The notes: generated by a model not told the origin, from the sequence alone. A stretch of DNA of 47,512 nt from Oscillospiraceae bacterium (GCA_017435525.1 JAFSEW010000064.1:1-47512), one strand, 5' to 3'. Positions 32,345-41,430 are shown, counted from the first letter of the stretch. Program-made: numbers and translations.

Positions 32345-33592
32345 TTAGATTTTGATCATGGTATGGGTCCACATGCCGTAGGAATTCTCGAAATAGACCT
32401 TAAAATGCGCTGCATCTTCCGGGATCGCTCTGGTAAACATGCCGGATTCCTTTTCCGCATCTGTCAATTCTTCCACCTTTGCCAGGGAAGCGCACTGATT
32501 GCTGTAGAACACATCGGTGCGTCCGCCATCCGGCACGGAGCCGCTGCCATACATCTCTTTGCATTTTTCCCGGAATTCCATATGCACGATCTTGCTTTTC
32601 GGATCACAGGCATCGGCCTTCACGGTGAGCATGCCGTTTGCCACGCTATGGCTGATTTCCGGGGCTGTGACGCAAAACGCCACGCTTTCGCCGCTTTCTT
32701 TATGCCGGGCTGTATAGTAGCCCCGGTGGAAGCGCCGGGAAACCTGGCCTCTGCCTGTGATGGTAATATTTTCTACCACTTCCCCATCCCGACAGATCTC
32801 AATTTCGTTTTCCCCATCGGCAAAGACGGAGATCACCACATCCTCATAGGTACGGTAGTTGGATTTATCACCGTAATCCACTGCGATCACAGGCAAGCCC
32901 GGCACGCCCTGCATCAGGCACCGGTTCTGGGCTTCATCGGGCATGGGAACATCATCCACAAAATCATACCGGCAAATTTGATACTTTTTGAATTTCTCAA
33001 AGAAGGTTTCCAGGTCGTACTGCGCCCGCTTGCAGACAGGACGAACGCCCTCAGAAACCTCGATCTGGCAGATGGTTCCTGTTTCATCCCGGAGAATATC
33101 CGTGATCAGCGCCACATGGCTTACGCCTTTTTCAAAGGCCCGAAGCACATCGCAAAGTTCAATTTCCTCAGCGGTGTAGGTTCCGGCATCGTAGATCTTA
33201 TGCATGCCCGGAATGTCCAGAAACCGCTTTGTGGAAAATCTGCGCCGAATATTCAGCGCATACCGCACGAAGCCGTTGCACACAATTCCAAAGTACGCCC
33301 AGGAGTTGTTATGTCCGTTGAGATCCTTGGTATACAGGGCGCTGTCGGGGTTTGCAACGGCGGTGAGGAAGGTTTCAAAGGAGATGTTTTCGCCAATAAA
33401 TTTGTCAGTAGGTTCCGTTGACGAATAGATCATTCCCTGCTGCTGCTCACCGGCGGGAAGTTTTGTCTTGCCCGTGGCTTTGGTGTAAACGGGAATATCT
33501 CTCAGCGGGGTCCAGCGAAACTCTGTTAATTGCCGACCACGGAACAGCACCGCTTCTTTGCCTTTGGAATCCGGTTTTGTACTGATAAGCAT
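32345..33592 (-). CDS. uncharacterised protein with NlpC/P60-like cysteine site
   Basis: A 415-aa protein I cannot place firmly. Around residues 105-120 SWAYFGIVCNGFVRYAL resembles the nucleophile segment of NlpC/P60 peptidases (C followed by xGFV), and about 55 residues later GVSHVALITDILRDE resembles their catalytic His strand. Another segment, GLPVIAVDYGDKSNYRTYEDV, precedes a C-terminal part that looks beta-rich (FRGYYTARHKESGESVAF-like strands). There is no signal peptide or transmembrane helix, unusual for a wall hydrolase. The start at 33592 has AAAGG upstream; a TTG at 33601 is in frame. It may be a cytoplasmic thiol peptidase or amidase, or may use the fold otherwise. Confidence 0.55.
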   Translation of the reverse strand: MLISTKPDSKGKEAVLFRGRQLTEFRWTPLRDIPVYTKATGKTKLPAGEQQQGMIYSSTEPTDKFIGENISFETFLTAVANPDSALYTKDLNGHNNSWAYFGIVCNGFVRYALNIRRRFSTKRFLDIPGMHKIYDAGTYTAEEIELCDVLRAFEKGVSHVALITDILRDETGTICQIEVSEGVRPVCKRAQYDLETFFEKFKKYQICRYDFVDDVPMPDEAQNRCLMQGVPGLPVIAVDYGDKSNYRTYEDVVISVFADGENEIEICRDGEVVENITITGRGQVSRRFHRGYYTARHKESGESVAFCVTAPEISHSVANGMLTVKADACDPKSKIVHMEFREKCKEMYGSGSVPDGGRTDVFYSNQCASLAKVEELTDAEKESGMFTRAIPEDAAHFKVYFENSYGMWTHTMIKI

Positions 33593-33636
33593 AACAACCA
33601 ACCTTTCATGATTGCACTCAAGCCAAATTCTTCGCG

Positions 33637-33670
33637 ACCAACGGTGCGGCTTGCACCGTTGGTCGGCTTT
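33637..33670. terminator. hairpin after the cit-type operon
   Basis: GACCAACGGTGC / GCACCGTTGGTC perfect stem immediately beyond the PrpD gene; T-rich tail is weak on the minus strand. Confidence 0.5.
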
Positions 33671-33673
33671 CTA

Positions 33674-35017
33674 TTATGCCAGATATTTCATCAGATCGGA
33701 AACCTTACCGTCAAAGGTCAAGACCATATCAATAATCTGCCGGATATCAGACTCGGTTCTGCCTGCGTACTGGGCCAATTCCGTTACCTTGGCGCAGAAA
33801 TCCTCCATAGACATGGGCAGTTCCGGCTCGCCCAGGGCATAGTCTGCCTGTACCGCAAAGGTCTCACCGTTTTTCATGGTCACGGTCACCCGTGCAGCCC
33901 GCTTCTTGGGTGTCCAGGAAGTCATTTCCGCATCCGCCCGGACAGAAACCTTTTCCGTCAGCGCCATGATATCCGGATTCTTCAGCGCTTCCTCCGTAAA
34001 GGAAGAAAGGCCAATGTTACCGGTGATCAGCGCCAGAGCGATGCAGAACGGCGTGGACATCTTGCCCGCCACGGGGCTGGGGATCTGGGTATGGTCGTGG
34101 CCGTTAACGCCCTGCCCATACATATCCACCTGAATCTTTTCCACTTCACGCCAGTCCAAACGGTTCTCGCGGAACGCTTTGATGGCTGCATAGACCGCGC
34201 CGTGGGTATGTCTGCAGGAGGCATAGGGCTTGTGATAGCTGCCGCAGATATTGTAGCGGCTGTCCGTCTCCAGAGAAAGGACCTCCGGCTTATAAGTCTC
34301 ACCGGCTGTACGCAGGAAGCCAAATTTACCCTCCAGGGTATCCTGCGGCCCCTTGAAACCGGCTCTGGCAATAAATGCAGCGGTAATGCCGTCATGGGTA
34401 GCCCGGCCAATGTTATACGGCTTTAAGGTGGAAGTGTTTTCCATCATTTCCAGGATACCGCCTGCGCTGGTGCAGGCGGTGGCCATGGCTGCCGCAAACT
34501 GCTCCCTGTCAAAATCCAGCAGAGCCGCCACACCCATGGCAGCGCCGATGGTGCCAACCGTGCCGGAGGAATGGAAGCCCCGGGCGCGGTGTGCCGGCTG
34601 GACGCAGTTACCCATACGGATGGCTGCTTCGTAGCCAATGACGATGCCGCGGATCACATCCTCCATGGACAGATTTTCTTTCTCCGCCACCGCCAGAACT
34701 GCCGGAATCACAGCAGAGCCCAAATGGACGGTAGAAAACCGGTGACCGTCATCATAGTCCATAGCGTGGCCGCTGATACCGTTGACCAGTGCTGCATTTT
34801 GCAGCGATGCCTTTCGGCCCAGGCCGATTGCCGTTGCCTCATCCCCGGAGAACATATCCAGATAGGTTTCCAGCTGACCTTGCAGCAACTTGGCACCGGC
34901 AAACATCACGCCTACCTGATCCAGCAGGCATTTGCGGGCTTCTTCCTTTACTTCTTTCGGAAGCGGCTGGGATTTCAGGGTATACAGTGTGTGCACAAAA
35001 GTATCTGTCAGATTCAT
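33674..35017 (-). CDS. MmgE/PrpD family protein
   Basis: A 447-aa member of the family that contains 2-methylcitrate dehydratase (PrpD), cis-aconitate decarboxylase and iminodisuccinate epimerase. Visible landmarks: NGISGHAMDYDDGHRFSTVH (residues 75-94, active-site region), the GFHSSGTVGTIGAAMG segment about 145-160, and KPYASCRHTHGAVYA about 265-279. The start at 35017 has AAAGGAGG. Last gene of the LysR-associated operon. Given an adjacent Fe-S hydratase and CitDEF, it may dehydrate, decarboxylate or epimerise a branched C5-C6 di- or tricarboxylate. Family membership is firm, reaction is not. Confidence 0.88.
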   Translation of the reverse strand: MNLTDTFVHTLYTLKSQPLPKEVKEEARKCLLDQVGVMFAGAKLLQGQLETYLDMFSGDEATAIGLGRKASLQNAALVNGISGHAMDYDDGHRFSTVHLGSAVIPAVLAVAEKENLSMEDVIRGIVIGYEAAIRMGNCVQPAHRARGFHSSGTVGTIGAAMGVAALLDFDREQFAAAMATACTSAGGILEMMENTSTLKPYNIGRATHDGITAAFIARAGFKGPQDTLEGKFGFLRTAGETYKPEVLSLETDSRYNICGSYHKPYASCRHTHGAVYAAIKAFRENRLDWREVEKIQVDMYGQGVNGHDHTQIPSPVAGKMSTPFCIALALITGNIGLSSFTEEALKNPDIMALTEKVSVRADAEMTSWTPKKRAARVTVTMKNGETFAVQADYALGEPELPMSMEDFCAKVTELAQYAGRTESDIRQIIDMVLTFDGKVSDLMKYLA

Positions 35018-35039
35018 ACACAGACCTCCTTTCGCAGGA

Positions 35040-36158
35040 TCACTCCTTGATCCGCTGCAGTGCATCGTAAATAATGGGCCAATGTGCCTCAGGACGCTTG
35101 CCCCAGACCACCATCATGCAGTCCACCAGTTCCTTAATACTCTTGTCGCTGGTGTCCAGACCCAGATCCTTCAAAGACATGGGCTGGTTGATGGCCTTCA
35201 TGAACCGGGCAAAGTTCTTGGTTTCATACTCGCCGCGCTGGTAGGCATACATGGAAGCCTGGCAGCCCAGGCCCACGATCTCACCGTGCAGCCATTCCTT
35301 CGTCTCTTCTGTGTACTTGGCCTTGCAAGCATAGTACAGCGCATGGGCAAAGGTAGCGCCCTTACCGTTGCCGCTGTGGATCAGAGAATGGTTGCTGTAG
35401 TTCACAGCTGCGGCAATGGCTGTGGTTGCCACATTGGCAAACACGCAGGCATCAAAATCATCGGTCACCTGATGGGCGACACAATCCCGGTAAGCCTTCT
35501 CGCCGCGATTGAGGATGATCTCATTGGTGGTACCGGCCATGACCTTGGAGGTATACATACCGGCGGGGGTATTGTTGACGGTGTAAGACTCGTCCATCAG
35601 GCCTGTCTCGATGTACTTGGCAAAAGCATCGGCCATACCGGAAGCAAACAGCTTCACAGGCGCATCGGCCAGCACCTGGGTGTCGATGACTACCGCGTCG
35701 ATCTCGGTGGGATGCCAGATCCGGTCAATGGGCTTATGATCGGGTGTATACATGACGCTCATGGCGGACCAGCAGTTGAAGGTTGCCACAGAGGTGGGCA
35801 CATTCATCACGGGCAGACCGCTGCACTTACCGGCGGCCTTGGCCATGTCCACCACTTTACCGCCGCCGCTGCCGATCACCAGATCCACCTTCTGCTGGGG
35901 GATCAGGGTGTTGCGCAGATAGTCCAGGGTTTCATAGGTGCAGTCGGAGGTCATGGTGTAGAAATAGGGCTCTACACCGGCTTCCTTCAGGCTGGCTTCC
36001 ATCTTGGTGCCCACAGAATCCAGTGCCTGCTTGCCGCCGACGATCAGGGCCTTCTTGCTCTTGAGCATGGCAGCTTCTCTGCCGACAATCTCAACAGCAC
36101 CGGGGGCCTGCACATATCTGCCGCAGCCAAACTTCATGGGCTTAAATTCTTTACTCAT
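35040..36158 (-). CDS. iron-type alcohol dehydrogenase, GldA-like
   Basis: A 372-aa group III alcohol dehydrogenase. NAD-binding IGSGGGKVVDMAKAAG (about residues 95-110), PTSVATFNCWSAMSVMY (about 121-137), metal ligands in the region KLFASGMADAFAKYIE (Asp) and later His residues in NHSLIHSGNGKGATFAHAL and EWLHGEIV. Resembles glycerol dehydrogenase and glycerol-1-phosphate dehydrogenase. Within the operon it could reduce an oxo- or aldehyde intermediate or oxidise the entry hydroxyacid. AGGAGG precedes the start; gap of 22 bp to the PrpD gene. Confidence 0.88.
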   Translation of the reverse strand: MSKEFKPMKFGCGRYVQAPGAVEIVGREAAMLKSKKALIVGGKQALDSVGTKMEASLKEAGVEPYFYTMTSDCTYETLDYLRNTLIPQQKVDLVIGSGGGKVVDMAKAAGKCSGLPVMNVPTSVATFNCWSAMSVMYTPDHKPIDRIWHPTEIDAVVIDTQVLADAPVKLFASGMADAFAKYIETGLMDESYTVNNTPAGMYTSKVMAGTTNEIILNRGEKAYRDCVAHQVTDDFDACVFANVATTAIAAAVNYSNHSLIHSGNGKGATFAHALYYACKAKYTEETKEWLHGEIVGLGCQASMYAYQRGEYETKNFARFMKAINQPMSLKDLGLDTSDKSIKELVDCMMVVWGKRPEAHWPIIYDALQRIKE

Positions 36159-36187
36159 TATCCTGTCCTCCTTATATCCGTATCCGG

Positions 36188-37045
36188 TTACAGCTCTACG
36201 CTGGCGATACGGGGTTCAAAGCAGCAGCCGGGACGCATAGCCACCACACGGACACCGCTTGCACGCTGGGGGCCAACCTTCATAAAGGTAGCCAGAACGG
36301 TGGTCTTACCGTTGAGGCCCAGAGGACCCACATCGGTTTCATTGACCTTTTCTGTGATGTAGCGCTCCATCTCGTTCTGCTTGTTGAAATCGCCGTAGAC
36401 CATGGCTTCCATCATCAGAGCCGTAGCCTCATACTGGGAGCGGCCCACACCAACCGCCACAGCGCAGGGAGTGCAGCCCAGCAGCTTGGTAGCGTCCTTG
36501 GTACGCCTTACGATTTCATCCAGCACCACCTGCAGGCTGTGCTTGTGGAATACTCTGTGGGTAATGCCGCGGATAGCGGGGCCACCGCCCAGCATCAGTA
36601 CATGGACCCGCAGAACATCCTCTTCCACTTCCTTGATCAGGAAGGGTGCAGGCACCAGAGCATCGGAATCGGGGCTGATGCCGCCGGACATATCGATCCG
36701 GGCAGCATCGTCGCCCATGATTGCCATGGGGCGGCCGGGGAGCTGACGCAGGCCTTCCAGAACACCTTCCTGAATGGCGGTCATCATGCTGCCGCTGAGG
36801 GTGCGATTGGGGCCGATTTCAATAAACACATGGGGAATGCCGGTATCATCGCACAGAGGGCTGCGGTTGCACTGGGCAACCTCGGCATTTTCCAGAATGG
36901 TTTCCAGATTCCACTTTGCCCGGGTCAGCTCCTCAGAGGCGATGGCGCGGCGGTAAGCCTCTTTTTTGTCCTCACGGAAGGTAGAGCCTGCTCTGACCAG
37001 GGTATCGGCCACCTTGGCCACCACTTCATTGTAATCAAAAGACAT
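36188..37045 (-). CDS. class I fumarase/mesaconase-type hydratase, alpha subunit
   Basis: A 285-aa Fe-S hydratase subunit corresponding to the N-terminal part of class I fumarase, L-tartrate dehydratase alpha or mesaconase. Probable [4Fe-4S] cysteines: Cys65 in SPLCDDTGIP, Cys191/Cys194 in GCTPCAVAVGVG, Cys274/275 in RPGCCFEP. MLGGGPAIRG and KVGPQRASGVRVVAM are family segments. The start at 37045 has AAGGAGG. The beta subunit gene lies 13 bp upstream in the operon. The two-subunit form occurs in anaerobes, including mesaconases of the methylaspartate pathway, and coupling to CitDEF favours mesaconate or fumarate as substrate. Confidence 0.88.
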   Translation of the reverse strand: MSFDYNEVVAKVADTLVRAGSTFREDKKEAYRRAIASEELTRAKWNLETILENAEVAQCNRSPLCDDTGIPHVFIEIGPNRTLSGSMMTAIQEGVLEGLRQLPGRPMAIMGDDAARIDMSGGISPDSDALVPAPFLIKEVEEDVLRVHVLMLGGGPAIRGITHRVFHKHSLQVVLDEIVRRTKDATKLLGCTPCAVAVGVGRSQYEATALMMEAMVYGDFNKQNEMERYITEKVNETDVGPLGLNGKTTVLATFMKVGPQRASGVRVVAMRPGCCFEPRIASVEL

Positions 37046-37058
37046 GGTTTCTACCTCC

Positions 37059-37568
37059 TTAAAACATACTCTCACCGTGGGCGGCGGCGATGATGCAGGG
37101 GAATTTCTCCACCTGCAGTTCATAAAATGCCTCCATACCCAGTTCCGGATGGGCCACACAGCGCTTGGCGGTGACCTTGCTGTTCAGCAGGGCCGTAACC
37201 GGAGCAATTACCGCGTACACGGCATTATACTCCTTAAACATGGCGATGGTCTCCGGCTTCAGGGCACCCTTGCCCAGATGCATCCGGATACCGGCAGCGG
37301 TAAGCTGCGGCATGGTACCCTCGATTTCCAGCTTGTTGCTGGAAGTGGGGCCAACACCGGCAGGGCTCACAGCGGTGTGGAAAATGACGCCGCCCTGCAG
37401 GTGGATATCATTCTCTTCCAGCGTGCCTGCGTCGATCATCTGCACAATCTTCGGCAGCACGGCATCGCGGCCGGCATAGATGGTGCCGGACACATTCACA
37501 ATGTCGCCTACCTTCAGCTGGCTAAGCACTTCATCGGTAAAGGGTGCTGTGATTGTTCTGATTTCCAT
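37059..37568 (-). CDS. class I fumarase/mesaconase-type hydratase, beta subunit
   Basis: A 169-aa subunit matching the C-terminal domain of class I fumarases. Signatures: VGDIVNVSGTIYAGRDA (residues 19-35), GGVIFHTAVSPAGVGPTSS (about 59-77), GIRMHLGKGAL (about 93-103). It partners the alpha subunit to hydrate an unsaturated dicarboxylate. Spacing (13 bp to alpha) and order beta-alpha are operonic. AAAGGGG precedes the start. Confidence 0.9.
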   Translation of the reverse strand: MEIRTITAPFTDEVLSQLKVGDIVNVSGTIYAGRDAVLPKIVQMIDAGTLEENDIHLQGGVIFHTAVSPAGVGPTSSNKLEIEGTMPQLTAAGIRMHLGKGALKPETIAMFKEYNAVYAVIAPVTALLNSKVTAKRCVAHPELGMEAFYELQVEKFPCIIAAAHGESMF

Positions 37569-37614
37569 GGGAAGTACCCCTTTCTGTTTTCAGCGTTGGA
37601 AGCTGGCTATCCGA

Positions 37615-38520
37615 TTAGTGGTTCAGGGAGCCCTTGGGAGAGTAGGTAGCCTCGGGATAGTAGGAATCGATCACGCGCTTGACCAGCAGAACCTGCTTTG
37701 CACGCTTCTTGGCATCTGCCTCGGTGGAGTCCCAGCTGTGGGTCTGTGCCACGGAACCGCCGGTCTTCAGGTAGATGGGAGAAGCAACGCGGATCATCTC
37801 AGGAACCTCGTAGTGACGGATGAAGCCGCCGGAAGAAGCGGGGTTCTCGGTATGGCAGTCGATGGGAATGTCAATGGCGGCACGGACAGCAGCCAGGTGC
37901 TGCAGCTGATAGTCGCGGACGATATTGAAGGAGTCAGCACCGATGTCCTGCATCAGCTTTGCGGAGCAGGGGTTGCCATGACCGGCATGGGCAGACATCT
38001 TGAACTTGCAATCCGCAGGCAGCAGACCGGCCTTACGAGCCTGATCCAGAGCCCACAGACAGCCTTCGTCGTACACCAGGAAGGTGCGGGTGCCCAGACG
38101 GGCAGCACGGCGAACATCCTCGATGGCACGGACAACCTGATCCTGACCACGCAGGCGGTAACCCATACGGACACCCTCAGGGCTCTTGACGGAAGCACTG
38201 GTATCGGTGGTAGCACGGGGGCCGATAGCCAGAACCAGCTCTACCTGATACTGCTTGGCCAGCTCCACCATGGCAGTGATATCGCTGTCAGACAGGGTCC
38301 AGATACCCTTGGTCTGGGTCACGCGGTGAATGTAGAAGCCCAGACGGTCGATCTCTTCCAGCAGAGCTCTCATAACATTGGGGCTCTGAATGCCGGGAAC
38401 CTCAAAGCGGTACTGGCAGCCGTCGTCAAAGCGCTTGTCAGAGTCGGGCAGGGTATACAGGTCGCCGCCGGGCTGACCGATAGACTCCAAAAACTTTCTG
38501 GTTTCTTCCATGGTATTCAT
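37615..38520 (-). CDS. uncharacterised TIM-barrel-like protein in the cit-type operon
   Basis: A 301-aa soluble protein I do not recognise firmly. The pattern of alternating strands and helices (VELVLAIGPRAT, TRTFLVYDEGCLWALDQA, ADSFNIVRDYQLQHLAAVRAA, DIPIDCHTENPASSGGFIRH, ASPIYLKTGGSV) suggests a TIM barrel. The general look is of U32-peptidase or lyase/epimerase-type barrels, but no diagnostic motif of those is certain. Cys residues at SAHAGHGNPCSAKL and DCHTEN may matter. AGGAGG precedes the start. Position between citF and the hydratase genes indicates it belongs to the same pathway. Confidence 0.6.
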   Translation of the reverse strand: MNTMEETRKFLESIGQPGGDLYTLPDSDKRFDDGCQYRFEVPGIQSPNVMRALLEEIDRLGFYIHRVTQTKGIWTLSDSDITAMVELAKQYQVELVLAIGPRATTDTSASVKSPEGVRMGYRLRGQDQVVRAIEDVRRAARLGTRTFLVYDEGCLWALDQARKAGLLPADCKFKMSAHAGHGNPCSAKLMQDIGADSFNIVRDYQLQHLAAVRAAIDIPIDCHTENPASSGGFIRHYEVPEMIRVASPIYLKTGGSVAQTHSWDSTEADAKKRAKQVLLVKRVIDSYYPEATYSPKGSLNH

Positions 38521-38555
38521 AATTTTTCCTCCTAAAAATATAAATTGGGGTTGAT

Positions 38556-40121
38556 TTATACTTCACCTTTGCGCTGGTAAATCACATCCATTACGGTGCC
38601 ATCCCGGTATTCTACGATACAGGTGACCTTATCGCTAGTCTCCACAGGCTTGGGGAAGCCGGTGAGGGAGTAGGCCATGTCCCGCAGATACCGGATAGAA
38701 ACAGTCTTGACACCGGCCTTTTCCAGGTCTTCCTTCAGCATTTCATAATTCTTATGCTTGGGGTTCAGGGCAATACCGGCTTCCGTCACCACCACAGCCA
38801 CAGAAGAGCCGGGTGTGCAGCAGGTAAACACCCTATCCACCACAGAAGGGATTCGTCCGCGGATAATGGGCAGCGTGACAATGGAAATATCCGCGCCGTC
38901 CGCCACATCGGGGCCGCCACCCAGTCCGCCCATCATCTCACCGCTGGAGCCGGTAAGAATATTGATATTGAAATCCGTATCCACTTCCAGGGCACCCAGA
39001 ATGCCAAAGTTCAATTTATCCAGGGCGCAGCTTTTATTGAACATATTGGCATACATGGAATTGTCGATTTCCAAAATGGTGGGGTTCTCCGCAATGGCAC
39101 GGGCCGCCACCACATCAAAGGACTGGGAGCAGAGCATACTGCGCAGCAGCCCCCGCTTGTGCATCTCCACGATGGCGCCGGTCATGCCGCCCAGAGCAAA
39201 ACTTGCCTGAATGCCGGCATTTTCGGTGTAGTCTGCCAGATAGTTGGTGCAAGCCACAGGAATGGCACCGGCACCGGTCTGGAAGGAGTAGCCGTCCTTG
39301 AACAGGCGGCTGGCAGCCATGATATCCGCGCAGCGCTGGGCAATCAGCAGATCCCGGGGATTCTTGGTCATACGGGTGGCACCGGCACCGATCTTCTTGG
39401 GATCGCCGATTTGTGCAACCTTCACCACATAATCCACATACATCTGAGAAATGGACATGGGCACGCAGGGATACGGCACCAGATTATCCGTAATGACCAC
39501 CACATGCTCGGCGCTGGCAGCATCGATAAAGGAATATCCCAAAGAGCCGCAGGCATTGGGGCCAATCTGACCGGTACAGTTGCCGAATTCATCCGCAGCG
39601 GAAGCGCCGATGAACGCCACATCAATGGACAAAGCGCCGGTTTCGATGGCATGGGGTCTGGCACCGTGGGGCCGCAGGATCACCGGCTCAGCCAGTTCCA
39701 GCCCATCCACCACCGCGTCACCCAGTTCGCCGCGGATGCCGCTGGCCTGGATGCGGTTGATGGTGCCGTCTTTCACAAAATCCACAATGGAAGGATTCTT
39801 GATATTGACCACAGCGCTGGGGGCAAAGCACAGTCCCCGGATTCCCAGTTCCTTGATGGCACTCAGAACCTGTCCGATGATCTTGTCGCCCTCACGGAAG
39901 CTATGGTGGAAGGAAATGGTCATGCCGTCTTTCAATCCGCAAGCCAAAATCGCAGCCTTCAGATCCGGCAGCAGCTTGGTACCGGCAGCGGCACATTTCG
40001 CGGGTTTTCTTCTGGAACAAACCGGTGCCTCAGCTTCAATAGCTTCCTGGGGGCCGGCATAGGGTTTTACGATGTAATTGCCGATTCTCTCCGGCAGTTC
40101 CCGACCGACTGCATTGATCAT
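38556..40121 (-). CDS. citF: citrate/citramalate lyase alpha subunit (CoA-transferase)
   Basis: A 521-aa acyl-ACP transferase subunit: exchanges acetyl on the acyl carrier protein for the incoming hydroxyacid. Full family length. Landmarks: DGMTISFHHSFREGDKII (about residues 65-82), SGIRGELGDAVVDG, FIGASAADEFGNCTGQIGP, TGAGAIPVACTNYLAD, and the GSSGEMMGGLGGGPDVADGA loop (about 395-415). It overlaps citE by 4 nt. Citrate lyase and citramalate lyase alpha chains are homologous, so the sequence alone does not fix the substrate; the adjacent mesaconase-type hydratase makes citramalate plausible. Confidence 0.93.
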   Translation of the reverse strand: MINAVGRELPERIGNYIVKPYAGPQEAIEAEAPVCSRRKPAKCAAAGTKLLPDLKAAILACGLKDGMTISFHHSFREGDKIIGQVLSAIKELGIRGLCFAPSAVVNIKNPSIVDFVKDGTINRIQASGIRGELGDAVVDGLELAEPVILRPHGARPHAIETGALSIDVAFIGASAADEFGNCTGQIGPNACGSLGYSFIDAASAEHVVVITDNLVPYPCVPMSISQMYVDYVVKVAQIGDPKKIGAGATRMTKNPRDLLIAQRCADIMAASRLFKDGYSFQTGAGAIPVACTNYLADYTENAGIQASFALGGMTGAIVEMHKRGLLRSMLCSQSFDVVAARAIAENPTILEIDNSMYANMFNKSCALDKLNFGILGALEVDTDFNINILTGSSGEMMGGLGGGPDVADGADISIVTLPIIRGRIPSVVDRVFTCCTPGSSVAVVVTEAGIALNPKHKNYEMLKEDLEKAGVKTVSIRYLRDMAYSLTGFPKPVETSDKVTCIVEYRDGTVMDVIYQRKGEV

Positions 40122-41017
40122 AGTTGGTCACCTCCGATTTTCATACCGGCAGCTTCCGCCTGCGCCAGAGTGGTGCGCGCCCGCAGTTCCATAGGCTTGT
40201 CGATCATGCTGCCGTCCAGGGTAACAGCGCCCTTCTTCTGCAATTTGCCCTGCTCCACTGCTTCCAGCACCCGCAGCGCATATTTGATTTCCTTCTTACT
40301 GGGAGTAAAGAAGGAATTGACCACATCGATCTGCCGGGGATGCACACAGGTCTTTCCGTCAAATCCCAGATTCCGGGTCAGGGCAGTATCCTCCTTCAGG
40401 CCTTCCAGATCGTTAATGTCGGAGAACACGGCATCGATGGCTTCCACACCGGCATGGCGGCATGCAGTGAGCAAGGCATTGCGGGCATAGAAGATTTCCA
40501 TACCGGCCTTGGTTCTCTGGGATTTCATGCTGGCAGTATAGTCCTCCGCGCCCAGGGCCAATGCCACAATTCTGGGATCTGCAGTGGCGATCTCATAGGC
40601 ATTGATCAGGCCCAGGTAGGATTCAATGTTGCACCAGACCTCGGTCTGGCCCACTTCCATACCGGCGGCAGTCTCGATTTCTGTGATCCGCTGGCAGATC
40701 CGCACGGCTTCTTCCCGATACTCCACCTTGGGAATCCGGATGGCATCGGGGCGGGCCCGCACAGCAGCTTCCAGATCTTCGTCGATGTATTCGGAATAAA
40801 TGCCGTTAATGCGGATAATCACATATTTTCCGGCAGGACGGTGATACCGCACGGTGTTATACACCAGCAGTCTGGCTGCGTCCTTTTCCGATGCGGGAAC
40901 AGAGTCCTCCAGGTCATACACCAGGCAATCCTCGTTATAAAACGCCGCCTGGATCATATTCACAGGGTTGGCACCGCTGGCATAGAGGGAGGTACGCTTC
41001 AGTTTCGCAGTTTGCAT
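40118..41017 (-). CDS. citE: citrate/citramalate lyase beta subunit
   Basis: A 299-aa CitE-type lyase: cleaves the hydroxyacyl-ACP to acetyl-ACP plus oxaloacetate or pyruvate. HpcH/HpaI-like TIM barrel. Landmarks: LYASGANPVNMIQAA near the N-terminus, YDLEDSVPASEKDAAR (about 33-48), IIRINGIYSEY (about 67-77), EVWCNIESYLGLINAYEIA (about 125-143), LALGAEDYTASM and FDGKTCVHPRQIDVVN. It overlaps citD by 1 nt and citF by 4 nt, in the canonical citDEF order. Confidence 0.94.
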   Translation of the reverse strand: MQTAKLKRTSLYASGANPVNMIQAAFYNEDCLVYDLEDSVPASEKDAARLLVYNTVRYHRPAGKYVIIRINGIYSEYIDEDLEAAVRARPDAIRIPKVEYREEAVRICQRITEIETAAGMEVGQTEVWCNIESYLGLINAYEIATADPRIVALALGAEDYTASMKSQRTKAGMEIFYARNALLTACRHAGVEAIDAVFSDINDLEGLKEDTALTRNLGFDGKTCVHPRQIDVVNSFFTPSKKEIKYALRVLEAVEQGKLQKKGAVTLDGSMIDKPMELRARTTLAQAEAAGMKIGGDQL

Positions 41018-41313
41018 TACTGATCCTCTCCTTTCCAGTCAAACTTGATCCCGGTTGCCCGGCAGCAAGCTGCCTGCATACGGGCACGAATGACCCAGTC
41101 CAGCGCGCCTCTGTCTGCCGCATCCACCAGGGCCTCCGTAATTCCGAAAGAATTCAGAACCTCCGTCATGGTGGCAATAATGGCATCGCCGTACTGCGCT
41201 TTTACAACACTTTGCAGTTGGATTTCCAGGCCATTGCCGGGATTGGGAAAGATGCTGATCTGGATATCACTGGATTCCAGCGTTCCCACAATTGCTGCCT
41301 GCTTAATTTCCAT
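41017..41313 (-). CDS. citD: citrate/citramalate lyase acyl carrier protein (gamma)
   Basis: A 98-aa acyl carrier subunit, exactly the usual length when ATG 41313 is used (AAAGG site 10 nt upstream; the GTG at 41322 is too close). Ser14 in GTLESSDIQI is the expected attachment site for the phosphoribosyl-dephospho-CoA prosthetic group. LVDAADRGALDWVIRARMQAA is the conserved C-terminal segment. First gene of the operon. No citC, citX or citG (prosthetic group and acetylation genes) is in the window. Confidence 0.94.
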   Translation of the reverse strand: MEIKQAAIVGTLESSDIQISIFPNPGNGLEIQLQSVVKAQYGDAIIATMTEVLNSFGITEALVDAADRGALDWVIRARMQAACCRATGIKFDWKGEDQ

Positions 41314-41364
41314 TGACAACACACCTTTCTGCGAAAATGCATGATTCTTCTGCTACTATTTTAT

Positions 41365-41400
41365 ATAAAATCCTGCTTACAGGGAATTACAAAAAAGTCG
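41365..41400 (-). promoter_or_regulatory. citD promoter region with candidate LysR site
   Basis: Between the LysR terminator and citD. The dyad CCTG-CTTA-CAGG (41372-41383) lies just upstream of an AT-rich TATATAAAAT stretch likely to hold the -10; TTGTAA lies upstream at slightly long spacing. Plausible activator-dependent promoter. Confidence 0.45.
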
Positions 41401-41430
41401 AGGATACTTTCACCAAACTTTATGCATATT

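Noticed and set aside
38754-40490. A 578-aa plus-strand frame opposite citF
   Set aside because: Shadow of citF/citE; His/Gly-rich composition typical of antisense frames.
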